Below are positions 53,938 through 63,369 of a DNA stretch of 64,000 nucleotides, piece by piece. The notes beneath the pieces were generated by a model. The model was not told the DNA's origin, did not search any database, and was given only the letters and a program-made list of their open reading frames with translations. A program made the position numbers and the translations under genes. The stretch is from Pseudolactococcus insecticola. Its GTDB lineage: Bacteria; Bacillota; Bacilli; Lactobacillales; Streptococcaceae. The DNA is taken from assembly GCF_011170065.1 (NCBI RefSeq), contig NZ_BLLH01000004.1, positions 78,094-142,093 of the forward strand. The letters are read 5' to 3'. Within the stretch, counting starts at the first letter, position 1. Each line of letters opens with the position of its first letter.

Positions 53938-53962
53938 AAAAAACCAGCTTTTTTGCTGATTT
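53936..53962 (-). terminator. terminator of WxL cluster
   Basis: AATCAGC, six A loop, GCTGGTT, then a T run. It directly abuts the ruvB promoter. Confidence 0.8.
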
Positions 53963-53982
53963 TTAAGCGACAGCCGCTTGCC

Positions 53983-55728
53983 TTAGCTGATGGTGTCATT
54001 TATCGTCCAAGTAAGGGTTCCGGTAAATGTTCCTGCTTTCATTTTATTACTCACTTGGGCTTGGATGCCAGCATTTTCTGCAAATGTTGTTTGGAACAGG
54101 GCATCGCCAGTTTGTGTGAGTAAGGCTGAGCTGCTGTCAAAAAGTGTTTGCCCTGTCGCATCAATGACGTTGCCATTGTAGACGAGAGGAACCAATGAAT
54201 TTGATGCGACGGATAAACTCCAGCCATAGGCACCAATGTCACGATCGTCGTAAATGGCGATTGGCATGATATTGCCAGCCGTTCTTGCGATCGTGATTGT
54301 CTCACCATTACTTGCCAGTGCGTTGATGTCGTTCAGGCTAGCTTGCCAGGTCAATGCTGTGGGTAAAGTCGTGATACTTAAGCCTTTTGCTGCGGAAAAC
54401 TCGATGACTTTACCTGCTTTTATGGCAGACATATCTGTCGTAGTATAGGTCGACGGCGTTGCAGTATCAAACAAAGTCACATAGTCATTTGAGAAGACAC
54501 CAGTTGCGACGCCACGCTTACTTAAGGTGTTACTAGCTTGCGCCATATCACTGTAAACATTTAGCCTGTGAGCATTTGTTGCCGTCATCTTGAAGTTCGT
54601 ACTCGTGCCAAATACGGCACCAGCACCTGCCGCAAATCGAGCATAGCTCGGATTTGTGATGCTAAACGTATCTGACGTTGCGACTACACCAGATACTAAC
54701 TGCCCCGTCGCAAGGTTGTTACGAATATCGATGTAACTACCACTTGCTGCTGAAAAAGTTACCGTGCTAATGTCCGTATCAAACAAAGGTGCATACGTAT
54801 TGACGTTTAAACTACCGCTACTGCCTACTGTGATTGTTGCCGTGCTTGATGAACCATACCAGAGATCATTACAGGCCGCGGCCGTATTGGTCAGGTTTAG
54901 ATTACCGTTGATTGTCCAGGTGACAGGAGACGTCGTGTACATGAGAAAACCCGTGCGATTACTCGTCCAGTTCAGTGTGGCTCCCGCATTGACCGTGAGA
55001 TTCCAGCTTGCACCGGTGTCGTCACAAGAGTTGTAAGTGCCTAGCCCAGCTTGCTCGATAAATGACGTCGTCCCGTCAAGAATCGTAAAGCCATCACCTT
55101 CTTGCAATTCCTGGTCAGTCCCACAGGTAAAGGTATTCGTCCCACTAAACTGAAATGCGTTCGGCCCTACTGAGTAAAACGGCTGCGTGTTTGTAACTGT
55201 TGCTGCAAACTGCCAGATACAGTTTTGGTAGGTGACAACTGCATTACCCGATGCCACCCAGATAAAGCCATAGTAACCGTGAGCGTAACCGGTTGTTGAC
55301 GTGATGCCGTCAGCAGCCTTACAGTTTTCAGCTCCTGTTGTCACGCCCGCTGTTTTGATGACTTGGTTCATGTTCATGACCGTAATCGAGTAGGCACCTG
55401 TGACATAAAGCGGCGCTGACGTCGTCGATGACTCATAAAATGTATACCCTGCCATGTCAAGTGTCAAGTTGGCATTTACCGTGGTAGCGCCGCCATAGTA
55501 GAGATCATTGGCAGCACGCACATAGGGTTTCTTGTCTGTCGTGACAGCTTGGTTAAAGTCATTGCCATTTGTTACAAGGGCATACCCGTCGTCCGTCATG
55601 GTGTAGGCTGCTACTTTTTTCTCGCCAATGCCGATTCCTGCAAGGATTGCGGTCAAAATAGTGGCGAAAACAACTAACAGTTGATTAAGATGTGATGTTT
55701 GCTTTCTTATCGTCATTTTCGTCATCAT
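53983..55728 (-). CDS. WxL-domain surface protein with beta-helix-like body
   Basis: 581 residues. A hydrophobic signal peptide (about residues 15-40, ending EKKVAA) leads to a long Thr/Asn/Ser-rich body of irregular short beta repeats, resembling pectate-lyase-like surface proteins. The C-terminal WxL domain has WSLSV (about residue 501) and a closing LTWTIND. WxL domains bind peptidoglycan noncovalently. The start is uncertain: ATGs at 55728, 55725 and 55716 are in frame and none has a clear Shine-Dalgarno. The 5' end overlaps the DUF916 gene by 44 nt. It is probably the cluster's main adhesin-like product. Confidence 0.85.
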   Translation of the reverse strand: MMTKMTIRKQTSHLNQLLVVFATILTAILAGIGIGEKKVAAYTMTDDGYALVTNGNDFNQAVTTDKKPYVRAANDLYYGGATTVNANLTLDMAGYTFYESSTTSAPLYVTGAYSITVMNMNQVIKTAGVTTGAENCKAADGITSTTGYAHGYYGFIWVASGNAVVTYQNCIWQFAATVTNTQPFYSVGPNAFQFSGTNTFTCGTDQELQEGDGFTILDGTTSFIEQAGLGTYNSCDDTGASWNLTVNAGATLNWTSNRTGFLMYTTSPVTWTINGNLNLTNTAAACNDLWYGSSSTATITVGSSGSLNVNTYAPLFDTDISTVTFSAASGSYIDIRNNLATGQLVSGVVATSDTFSITNPSYARFAAGAGAVFGTSTNFKMTATNAHRLNVYSDMAQASNTLSKRGVATGVFSNDYVTLFDTATPSTYTTTDMSAIKAGKVIEFSAAKGLSITTLPTALTWQASLNDINALASNGETITIARTAGNIMPIAIYDDRDIGAYGWSLSVASNSLVPLVYNGNVIDATGQTLFDSSSALLTQTGDALFQTTFAENAGIQAQVSNKMKAGTFTGTLTWTINDTIS

Positions 55729-56746
55729 CTTCTTTCTTACGGCGTTTCAGCAGGATTATGATAAAGATAAATAAGCCTAACACCAGTGCTGTCAAAGCAC
55801 CAAGTAAGATATACAAACCTACTTTATCGTTTTTATCCGTGATTGAAAAGCCTTGCTTATCGGCAAATTTCTTTGAGATAGCTGTAGCGTCAATGTCAAA
55901 TGACTTCTCAAGCGTCCACTCATGTTGCATCGTCTCAGTCTGAGTTGCCTTTACCCTGAAAAGATAACTGCCCGTCGGAAATTTTGTCGCATCGTACAAG
56001 AGATTTAGCGCAAAATGCGTCGTAGGTGCCACCGCATAGTCGGAAAAAGTCTTAGTCACGACAACTTTCCCTGTTTTTTTACTGATAATCTCAGCTTTTA
56101 GCGACATTTTTTTGATGTTAATCCAGGCTGGATTTTCAAGTGTGGCCGAAATCTCAACTTGATTATTACGCTTGCGAACGAGCACCTCAGGCATCTTCAG
56201 ATCAGGATGGACTGTCTTATCTGTTTCTTTGATGACAACAGCCTTTGCATAGGCGTATTGATTGGTGTAGCCGCTTTTTTTTGCATTGGCAGCGACAGGT
56301 TTTTCGATATAAATCGCCCCTAAAATCATACCGTCAAATGTCGTTGCAGGCATTTTGACCTTGATTGTCACCTGTTTTTTAGACTTGGCGGGCACCGTTA
56401 CTTTTGGCGTTTCGACCTTTGCAAAACTGGTAAAGGGCATGGTCATCGCAGCATCTAGTTTTTGCGTGCTGATACCGTAAGAAATGCTACCATTATCGCT
56501 TGTCATGCCGTTTGTCACAGCGACCGTAAAATCTCCTGATGTGTCAGAAGTATTATCGATTTCAATCGTCAGATCAAAGGCTTGATTGGCCTTAGCACGT
56601 AAGTCAAAGTAAGATTTTGACGTGTCTACCTGCAGTTCTGACTGAGCTGTTCTGACGGTATAGCCCACGTCCTCAGCTCGAACAAGTCTCGGCGCAGCAA
56701 TGATAAAACCAATCACTGCAACACATAGAAGTAGTGCTTTCTTCAT
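55685..56746 (-). CDS. DUF916/DUF3324 WxL-interacting membrane protein (CscA-like)
   Basis: 353 residues. Signal peptide 1-24 (ending RLVRA), an extracellular DUF916 domain (about 28-150, ending in KVKMPATTFDGMILGAIY) and a DUF3324 domain (about 185-295) are followed by one membrane helix at about 309-331 and a highly charged tail (KRRKKEDDDENDD). These proteins bind WxL domains and peptidoglycan and hold the complex at the surface. AAAGGGGG precedes ATG 56746. It lies between two WxL genes in a csc-type cluster. Confidence 0.9.
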   Translation of the reverse strand: MKKALLLCVAVIGFIIAAPRLVRAEDVGYTVRTAQSELQVDTSKSYFDLRAKANQAFDLTIEIDNTSDTSGDFTVAVTNGMTSDNGSISYGISTQKLDAAMTMPFTSFAKVETPKVTVPAKSKKQVTIKVKMPATTFDGMILGAIYIEKPVAANAKKSGYTNQYAYAKAVVIKETDKTVHPDLKMPEVLVRKRNNQVEISATLENPAWINIKKMSLKAEIISKKTGKVVVTKTFSDYAVAPTTHFALNLLYDATKFPTGSYLFRVKATQTETMQHEWTLEKSFDIDATAISKKFADKQGFSITDKNDKVGLYILLGALTALVLGLFIFIIILLKRRKKEDDDENDDKKANITS

Positions 56747-56826
56747 TATTATTTTTCGCCCCCTTTTGTTGTGTATGTAGTGGAAAACCGAAGTCTTCCT
56801 TTTGTCACTATGTGGCTGCGTGCTAT

Positions 56827-57381
56827 CTATTCGGTGATCTCATCTCCCAAAGTATAGGTGATTGTACCTTCGTAAGTACCAGCTTTTAGAGCTTCGCCTG
56901 CTGACAATGAAGATGAGTCAACGTCAATTTCTTGTTTGCCATTTGTATCCGGACCAGCTTTCAGTATCGTGCCTTCAGTTTGATAAATATTTCCACTTAT
57001 ACCTGTCACGTCAGAATCCTCTATACCACCTTCTGCAGGTGTAATTGTCAAATCTGATACAGGTAAATCATAGGCACCTGTTGTCAATGTCAATTCTGAC
57101 GCAACTGCGTTCAAGATCCAGCCCGTATCGCCACCACGCAAGTCAGTGATTGTAAATACATCACTCGCTTCTCCGTCACTAATAAATCCATCTTCTGTGA
57201 TGTCCTGATCTTCAAACGTCAAACTTGGCACTGTATCCAGTGTAATAGCACCTGCGTTAATTACGATAGAAGATTCACCTATCAAAGGGGCAGGATCAGT
57301 TGTATCTGCATTCACAACGCCAGCAAATAGCGTTACCGCTGCGATTGTCCCTACTGCACCTAATATCAATTTCTTTTTCAT
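56827..57381 (-). CDS. WxL-domain surface protein (small)
   Basis: 184 residues, consisting of a signal peptide (MKKKLILGAVGTIAAVTLFA, cleavage after about VNA) and one WxL domain. The first WxL-type motif is DTGWILNAVAS, and the closing strand TYEGTITYTLGDE has Tyr where Trp is common. The protein is acidic. ATG 57381 is selected because AAGGA is 7 nt upstream. ATG 57387 lies 1 nt from that site. It is second of the WxL proteins in the cluster. Confidence 0.87.
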   Translation of the reverse strand: MKKKLILGAVGTIAAVTLFAGVVNADTTDPAPLIGESSIVINAGAITLDTVPSLTFEDQDITEDGFISDGEASDVFTITDLRGGDTGWILNAVASELTLTTGAYDLPVSDLTITPAEGGIEDSDVTGISGNIYQTEGTILKAGPDTNGKQEIDVDSSSLSAGEALKAGTYEGTITYTLGDEITE

Positions 57382-57402
57382 AATCATGTCCTTCGCTTTC
57401 TT

Positions 57403-57990
57403 TTAAGTGAGGCCGTCTGTGACAAGCCAGTGGATCGTGAGTGTATAGTCGGCAGGACGCAAGTCATGACAGAGCTCAAGCCCAAATGTATGTGGCGCTA
57501 GAGCGACTTTATACTGCGTATTACCAGTTGCTGTGCCGTCTACCGAAAGGATCGGCGTCCAGCTATTTTCAGTTGCTACTGACGAGTAGCTACCATTTTT
57601 CGTTGGCGAAACTGGGAGAAATGTTTTGCCGTCTGTCGATGCGGTAATGTTCATACGAGCACCGTTGACTTTGGCATCGCTGAGATTACAGATCTGCCCA
57701 TTCGTGCCAATCAGCGGATCACTTCTGACAGAGAGCGTCCAGTCGCCACTACCCGTGTCACGCCCGTCAAATATGTCAATCGTGACAGCAGAGGTATTAT
57801 AGATATAATCGCCCAGATTATTAGTCGTCCAGCTGCCAAAACTCGTAGAACTCACTTTTGTGACCATGATGCCGGGCGTGATCGTGATACCCGTCGTCCC
57901 TGTCATCGCATGCGCGATAGAGCTACCAGATAAAACAAATCCGACCATCATGACCATACCTATCAGTCGTTTAGTCCATATGTTCACCAT
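57403..57990 (-). CDS. WxL-domain surface protein
   Basis: 195 residues. The signal peptide is at about 8-28 (ending SSIAHA). A WxL domain with GSGDWTLSVRSDPL and a closing YTLTIHWLVTDGL follows. Two cysteines (about residues 102 and 178) might form a disulfide, which is unusual in this family. The start may be ATG 57990 (2 nt from GGAG) or GTG 57987 (5 nt). Its 5' end overlaps the preceding 75-residue gene by 20 nt. Confidence 0.85.
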   Translation of the reverse strand: MVNIWTKRLIGMVMMVGFVLSGSSIAHAMTGTTGITITPGIMVTKVSSTSFGSWTTNNLGDYIYNTSAVTIDIFDGRDTGSGDWTLSVRSDPLIGTNGQICNLSDAKVNGARMNITASTDGKTFLPVSPTKNGSYSSVATENSWTPILSVDGTATGNTQYKVALAPHTFGLELCHDLRPADYTLTIHWLVTDGLT

Positions 57991-58198
57991 TTCTCCTTTC
58001 CCTTAGTTTGATAATCAAGATAAATATGGCTGTTAAAATCAGCGCCATACCCACAAATGAGACGAAGAAGCCTGATACCTCCCCAAAATGCCCCAAAATG
58101 CCTTTAGCAATTGGTTTGGGTGCTGGATTTTTGATTGTAAATTCAGCGGTACTTGTGGCTCCGTCAGCCAGTAGATATTTATTGAACACCGCCATCAC
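57971..58198 (-). CDS. small C-terminally anchored protein, CscD-like without LPxTG
   Basis: 75 residues. About 40 hydrophilic N-terminal residues are followed by GILGHFGE, a hydrophobic helix (FFVSFVGMALILTAIFILII) and a basic tail KLRERRN. In csc clusters the gene at this position usually encodes a small LPxTG protein with a signal peptide. Here there is no signal peptide, and LGHFGE stands where LPxTGE would be. An in-frame stop lies three codons upstream of the ATG, so no longer start exists. It may be a decayed or re-purposed CscD. AAGGTG gives a modest ribosome site. Confidence 0.6.
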   Translation of the reverse strand: MMAVFNKYLLADGATSTAEFTIKNPAPKPIAKGILGHFGEVSGFFVSFVGMALILTAIFILIIKLRERRNGEHMD

Positions 58199-58276
58199 CT
58201 TCTATCTATCTTCTCTATACTTTAATTTTACCCCATTTTATTTTTTCATGATAACCATATCCGAGATTTTTGGCGA

Positions 58277-58328
58277 TAAAAAAAGCCTTATTTTACCGGT
58301 ATCTTCGGCAAATAAAGACTTTTTCGTA
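58277..58328 (-). terminator. terminator of mutL-ruvA operon
   Basis: Imperfect hairpin with arms rich in TTATTT/AAATAA, flanked by A and T runs. Moderate. Confidence 0.55.
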
Positions 58329-58913
58329 TTATTTCATCATCAACTTCAAGGCTGTTTTGATATAGCCTTCTGTGGTGTCGCTTTCGATTTCTAGTTTTTT
58401 CTGGATTTTTTTGAGTTCTGACGCCTTGTAGCCTAGGGCGCTCAGCGCTTCTAGGGCGTCATCAAGTTCAGTTCTTGCGGCTGTTTTCGCACTCGCTACG
58501 TCAGCTGCGACATTTTCAAACTTACCTTCAAGATCCAGCACCATTTGGCTCGCCGTTTTTTTACCGACACCTGGAAACTTGGTCAGATACTTGATGTCTC
58601 CGTTGTCAATGGCTGCAACCAAGCCGTCATTGTCATCGGCTGCGATGATGGCAAGTGCTGACTTGGGACCAATGCCCGACACTGAAATCAGCTGTAAAAA
58701 CAGCGCTTTTTCATGAACATCTGTAAAGCCATAGAGCGTGTGTGCGTCTTCACGAATGACCTGATGCACATAGATTTTCACGGCATCAAAGCCAACCTGC
58801 GCCGAAAAAGCATAGGGATTTGCCACATGGAGCTGATAGCCTATCCCTGCAACGTCAAGCACCAGGTAAGTTGGGGTGATTTGGACCAGTTTTCCTGTTA
58901 GATAATCGTACAT
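58329..58913 (-). CDS. ruvA: Holliday junction DNA helicase RuvA
   Basis: 194-residue junction-binding subunit. An N-terminal OB fold ([20 protein letters not shown]), two helix-hairpin-helix motifs ([15 protein letters not shown] at about 76-90 and [16 protein letters not shown] at about 111-126) and a C-terminal domain contacting RuvB are all present. Its ATG directly follows the stop of a 52-codon gene (TAAATG). It partners with RuvB encoded 4.4 kb away. Confidence 0.96.
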   Translation of the reverse strand: MYDYLTGKLVQITPTYLVLDVAGIGYQLHVANPYAFSAQVGFDAVKIYVHQVIREDAHTLYGFTDVHEKALFLQLISVSGIGPKSALAIIAADDNDGLVAAIDNGDIKYLTKFPGVGKKTASQMVLDLEGKFENVAADVASAKTAARTELDDALEALSALGYKASELKKIQKKLEIESDTTEGYIKTALKLMMK

Positions 58914-59072
58914 TTAGATAACCGCCGTAATCCCTGAAAGCGCGGTAAACGGGATGATTTGATAGGCACGAAGTTCACCTTTTTTGTAGGAAATACCGAC
59001 TTTGATGAAGTCAGCCCCGTCTAGCGTAAAGTCTTGCCCTTGATTGACCAAGTCTTGAAGTTGTTCTTTCAT
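58914..59072 (-). CDS. small conserved-looking protein between mutL and ruvA
   Basis: 52 residues, MKEQLQDLVNQGQDFTLDGA at the start and IIPFTALSGITAVI at the end. I do not recognise the family. The reading frame fills the gap between mutL and ruvA exactly. Its stop abuts the ruvA ATG, and its start lies 18 bp after the mutL stop. Composition is ordinary for a soluble protein with a short amphipathic N-terminal helix followed by beta strands. The Shine-Dalgarno is weak (AGAAAGAAA). Position argues that it is a real, translationally coupled gene. Confidence 0.6.
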   Translation of the reverse strand: MKEQLQDLVNQGQDFTLDGADFIKVGISYKKGELRAYQIIPFTALSGITAVI

Positions 59073-59090
59073 ATTTTCTTTCTATTTTTC

Positions 59091-61007
59091 TCAAAACTGC
59101 GTGTTCCAGCCACCTTTATGGCCTTGCTGAATACGACGAAACATTTTTTCCATATCCGTGTTTGAAAAACTGACAATGGCAGGTCTACCATGCGGACAAT
59201 TGTAGGGATTTTCGCAGGTGGCAAGCTGCGCTAACAAATCACGCGCACTTGCCGCATCAATAGACATATTGGCCTTAATCGAGCTTTTGCAAGCAATCAT
59301 AATCGCCAAATCTTCTCGGTATTTTTTGACCGAAACCTCGTTACCGCTGAGTAAGAGATCTATCAGCTCATAAGTCGCAGACTCAATCTCATTATCTCGC
59401 ATCCAAATCGGATGCTCACGCAGTACAAACTGGTGCTCGCCGTAAACATCTAAAAAAACGCCTGCTTCTTCTAACTGTTCTTTTTTCTCATTGACCGTCA
59501 GAAAATCGTTTTGTGGTAGACTGATGATAATCGGCGCCAAAAGCTGTTGTTGTGCATAGCTGACTTGCCCAACCTTATCTCGATAATACTCATATTTGAC
59601 ACGTTCCTGCGCCGCATGCTGATCGACAATATAGAGCCCATCAGGTGCCTGACACAAAAGATAAGTCCCGTGCATCTGTGCCAGAAACTCAAGTTCTGGA
59701 AAGGTTGCCGCTTTTTTGACTGGCTCAGTCTCGGCAAATAATGTCGTCAGAACGCTTGACGCTGTGCTATTTTCATCGTCAGATTTTTCGTCAAAACCTT
59801 CTACGACTACTTCCGACGCGGGCTGGCTCGTATCAAATGTTGCCTGTTCCTTGACATAAAAATCTTGCTTTGCCTTATCGTAGTAGAGTTGCTTACTTTG
59901 CAAGGGCAGATTTCCTTGTTCCGATTTAGGTTCTGACACGGTCTTCTTAGTTGGTTGTGGTGTCACTGCACCACTGTGTTTGACTAAGTTTTCAAGGGCG
60001 TCTGGTATCAAAACTTCATCAGAAAGTGCTGCTCTGATAGCTGTTTTGATGAGGTTCATCAGCTCACCTTCTTTAGAAATGCGCACCTCTTGCTTAGTCG
60101 GGTGAACATTGACATCTGCTAAAAACGGATCGATTTTGATGTCTATCACAGCGATTGGAAAGCGCCCGACCATGAGTTTTGAGCCGTAACCGTCAACAAT
60201 AGCGCGGTTAATCAGAAAATTTTTGATGTAGCGACCGTTGAGTAGCACCGTGATGTAGTTACGATTTGCCCGTGTCAGCTCAGGCAGGCTCACATATCCT
60301 GTCACGTCAAAGTCCAGATCAGCGCTTGAAATCTCGACCATTTTTTTAGCCGTACTGATGCCATAAACACCAGCAATTGCCTGCTGCAAATCACCCGTTC
60401 CTGCCGTTTTCATCATGTCTCGGCCGTCATTGACCAAGGTGAAAGCAACTTCAGGATGCGCTAAGCTCAGGCGGTTGATAATGTCTGTGATATGCGCAAG
60501 CTCCGCCTGCAAACTCTTGATATACTTGAGCCTAGCCGGTGTGTTGTAAAAAAGATTCTCAACCTTGACTTGCGTCCCGACACGCTTTGGTGCGGGTTCA
60601 TTTTGGGTAATGTCGCCACCTTTTGCGACAAGGTGTGTGCCACTTACATCAGCTGTTTGCGACCTTGCCGTGTTAATCGTGAGCTCGCTCACACTCGCAA
60701 TTGATGGCAGCGCCTCACCACGAAAGCCCAGCGTTCTGATCCTAAAAAGTTCATCGACATCCTTGATTTTACTGGTTGCATGACGTTTGAGCGCAAGTGC
60801 CACATCTTCTGGCGCAATTCCCTCACCGTTGTCAATGATTTCGATAGTTTTAAGTCCAGCCTCCTCAATCTTGACTGTGATCTGGCTTGCTTTAGCGTCA
60901 ATCGCATTTTCGAGCAATTCCTTAACGACACTTGCAGGTCGCTCAATCACTTCCCCTGCTGCGATTTTATTGGCTAGATTATCGCTTAACTCAATGATTT
61001 TACTCAC
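59091..61007 (-). CDS. mutL: DNA mismatch repair protein MutL
   Basis: 638 residues. GHL ATPase motifs appear at ENAIDA, DNGEGIA and [15 protein letters not shown]. The C-terminal domain carries [12 protein letters not shown] at about residue 460, matching the DQHA(X)2E(X)4E metal-binding motif of MutL endonucleases, together with ACKSSIKAN and CPHGRP. It should therefore nick DNA, as in bacteria without MutH. The GTG start at 61007 has GGAG 9 nt upstream. mutL, the 52-codon gene and ruvA form one operon. An extended -10 TGGTATAAT lies at 61054-61062. Confidence 0.96.
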   Translation of the reverse strand: MSKIIELSDNLANKIAAGEVIERPASVVKELLENAIDAKASQITVKIEEAGLKTIEIIDNGEGIAPEDVALALKRHATSKIKDVDELFRIRTLGFRGEALPSIASVSELTINTARSQTADVSGTHLVAKGGDITQNEPAPKRVGTQVKVENLFYNTPARLKYIKSLQAELAHITDIINRLSLAHPEVAFTLVNDGRDMMKTAGTGDLQQAIAGVYGISTAKKMVEISSADLDFDVTGYVSLPELTRANRNYITVLLNGRYIKNFLINRAIVDGYGSKLMVGRFPIAVIDIKIDPFLADVNVHPTKQEVRISKEGELMNLIKTAIRAALSDEVLIPDALENLVKHSGAVTPQPTKKTVSEPKSEQGNLPLQSKQLYYDKAKQDFYVKEQATFDTSQPASEVVVEGFDEKSDDENSTASSVLTTLFAETEPVKKAATFPELEFLAQMHGTYLLCQAPDGLYIVDQHAAQERVKYEYYRDKVGQVSYAQQQLLAPIIISLPQNDFLTVNEKKEQLEEAGVFLDVYGEHQFVLREHPIWMRDNEIESATYELIDLLLSGNEVSVKKYREDLAIMIACKSSIKANMSIDAASARDLLAQLATCENPYNCPHGRPAIVSFSNTDMEKMFRRIQQGHKGGWNTQF

Positions 61008-61076
61008 GCTATAATGCTCCTTTCACGACTGATGACTACTTCTTCTTTATATTATTATACCATTTTTTGGGTGGCA

Positions 61077-61098
61077 AAAAAGCGCTTGCGCGCTTCAG
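61077..61098 (-). terminator. terminator upstream of mutL
   Basis: GAAGCGC, GCAA loop, GCGCTTTTTT on the minus strand. It ends a transcript entering from the right. Confidence 0.85.
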
Positions 61099-61112
61099 CT
61101 AACTTTAACAGA

Positions 61113-61250
61113 TTACTTTTCTGTCAATTCCTTATTCTTTTTCTTCTCAGCACAAATTGTAAAATTAACTTTTTTGATGAAATTATCGACATCGTCGAGC
61201 TTTAGATACCCAATAATGCCTATAATTTCAATTCGATTTAATCTTCCCAT
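61113..61250 (-). CDS. 45-residue reading frame, possible gene remnant
   Basis: Starts MGRLNRIEIIGIIGYLKLDD and ends in a Lys/Glu-rich tail. It is followed by a strong terminator on the same strand. There is no Shine-Dalgarno, and a TATAGA abuts the ATG. Family unknown. It may be the 3' remnant of a longer gene cut off by the arrival of the repeat-protein gene to its right, or a real short gene. Confidence 0.3.
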   Translation of the reverse strand: MGRLNRIEIIGIIGYLKLDDVDNFIKKVNFTICAEKKKNKELTEK

Positions 61251-61280
61251 TCTATAATTATTTAACAAAGGGGATAATCA

Positions 61281-62989
61281 ATGATTAAGAAAAAGAAGCT
61301 ACTTAAACTAGCTGGAATATTGTTATTTGCAGGGAGCCTTGCCTTGTGTACACCAATCACTCAAGTGTTTGCAAAAACTAGTCAATCTACTAGTAGTAGT
61401 GCCAAAGATGAAAAGGATGACAAGCCTGCAGATAATGACACCCCTCCTAATGCCACCGTTAAAACGGTGACAATCACCGAGGCACAAATGGCTGAGTGGA
61501 AAAAAGCATATCCTGCGTTGGATTTAACTAAGTTTCTTAAACCAACTGATCCAAGCACGATTACACCACACACACCAACAGCAACAGATATTGCTGCGTT
61601 TAAAGAATGGATTAAGCAAGGCGGGAATCCACGTAACCAAGTTATGCAAACTGTCACTGCCAAGGTCGGTGAAACTGTTGCCAACCAAATGTGTGATTAC
61701 TTACAGGCCAAATTTTGGCAACCATTAATGAATAAAGCAAATGTTGCTTCCGTAGTTACTGAAACGAGTGGTAAGAAGAACGTTGGCGCAATGCAACAAG
61801 GTTAATATGCAGCTTACTTTGGTAGTTATTTTGCTGCTTTATTCGCTGGTAACCAAGGTGGTCCAACTAGTTCATCATCAAGTAGCAGCTCGTCAACAAG
61901 TTCTTCAAATACGACTTATGCATACCAAGATATCATGACATTGATTAATGACGGTTTTGTCGTTTCTTATGATGGAACAACATACCGTTTACACAATGTA
62001 CAAGATGGTTCAATTGCATACTCACTGAAGGCCACAGACATCGACACTGATGATGCTAAAGCCATGACTGTTTTAGTTTCTTCGACTGGTAAGACATACT
62101 ACCAAGCAGGGATCGATACGGTTTCTGGTTTGGAAGCAAAGTTCAAGGTTAAAACCGGTAAGAATCTAGTTGCCGTGCACATGGTCCCAGTTCCTAAGAC
62201 CACAACTGAGAAAAAATATCCATATCTTTTCCCAGCATCTAAGTGGAAGATGACATTTACTGGTTCAAAACCTAGCTGGTGGACAAGTGCATTAACAACT
62301 AAGGTGAATAAGTCGTTTAAGGCTTGGAAAAAAGTTGCATATAACTTTGATTTGAAAGGTTTCTTGAATTACTTCAAGACGTTGCCGTCTAAAGCACAAA
62401 AACCAACAGCTAGCGATATTAAGTTGCTGGAACAATGGGCAACATACAAAGCTAACCCAGCGAATGCAGATTCTAAGTTTGCTACGAAAAACTCAGTTTG
62501 GGCTGGTGATAGTATCTGGAATGACGCTGCACAATACTTAAATGACGAGTTTGGCGTCGTTTACGGACAATGTCCTGGACCAACTGCCGTTCGAGGATTA
62601 CAGCTTTGGGAATCACACTTGATAAAGCAACCGAAGATAAAGTTGGTAGTTCAGTTGGTGAAAAAGAGTTCTTAGGAATCTGGTTCACGAACACTACTAA
62701 GTGGTCAACTACTAATTCATCTAAGTATCCTTATGAAGCGATTGCTAAATTATGGAAGAAGGGATTCATTCCTTCATTTGATGGGAAGACTTGGCGCTTA
62801 TCAAGTGGTAAGAAGGGTAAGATTGTTTACCAAGGTACTTTGAAACAATTGAAGGCACAAGTTGCTAAAGCTGATAAAGCCGCCAAGGCCAAAGCTACCA
62901 AGGCAAAAGAAATCAAAATTGCCGCTGCTGCTGGTGCAGTGATTATTATCGCAATAGTGACTGTAGTAGTCATCAAGAAGCGTAAATAA
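61281..62989 (+). pseudogene. broken repeat-containing surface protein gene
   Basis: A signal peptide (residues about 10-31, ending TQVFA) and a C-terminal helix with KKRK tail are both intact, but the frame is broken twice. TAA at 61803-61805 stops the first part, after which the same frame continues to 62675. The 3' part reads in another frame from within 62560-62620 to 62989. Two homologous units occur: WKKAYPALDLTKFLK...PTATDI and WKKVAYNFDLKGFLN...PTASDI, then YDGTTYRL and FDGKTWRL. A Ser-rich linker lies at about 61874-61910. Lys codons are mostly AAG, unlike flanking genes, suggesting transfer. Function of the intact form is unknown. Confidence 0.75.
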
Positions 62990-63031
62990 AGTAATCCCAT
63001 TTGTATATTGGAATATTGTTTAAATGAAACA

Positions 63032-63071
63032 TTAAAAGGTCGAATTCTCAAATTTGAATTCGACCTTTTAA
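63032..63071. terminator. perfect 16-bp hairpin terminator
   Basis: TTAAAAGGTCGAATTC and its exact complement with an 8-nt loop. It closes the broken surface-protein gene. Confidence 0.85.
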
Positions 63072-63290
63072 TTACCTAATTGATTGCACGTGACATTTTG
63101 CAGGTTGCATCTATATACCATCAGTTAAGGAAAAGTCAGGTTATGTTGCTGCTTGTCGAACACTCTGTATAGGATGGGTCTAAGAATTTGTAACTATTCG
63201 TAAGAATTGTCAATTGTCAAAATTGACGTTATCGATTTTGTGATAGCGATATATTATGCATCGCACTTTTCGTAACTCATCGTGATTGGC
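63072..63290. other. non-coding stretch
   Basis: About 220 bases with no reading frame that can be supported on either strand. Only short repeats are seen: AATTGTC/AATTGTCAAAATTGAC near 63215-63233, and GCGAT/ATCGC around 63247-63264. No known RNA was recognised. Confidence 0.5.
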
Positions 63291-63319
63291 TTGTAAAACC
63301 AAATTTTTTGTTTTATAAT
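63291..63319 (+). promoter_or_regulatory. promoter of the terminal membrane protein gene
   Basis: TTGTAA (63291-63296), 17 bp, TATAAT (63314-63319). Confidence 0.7.
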
Positions 63320-63369
63320 GATGTTATCAATTAAATAAAAACATGTTAATTAAAGAAAGAGGTAACATC

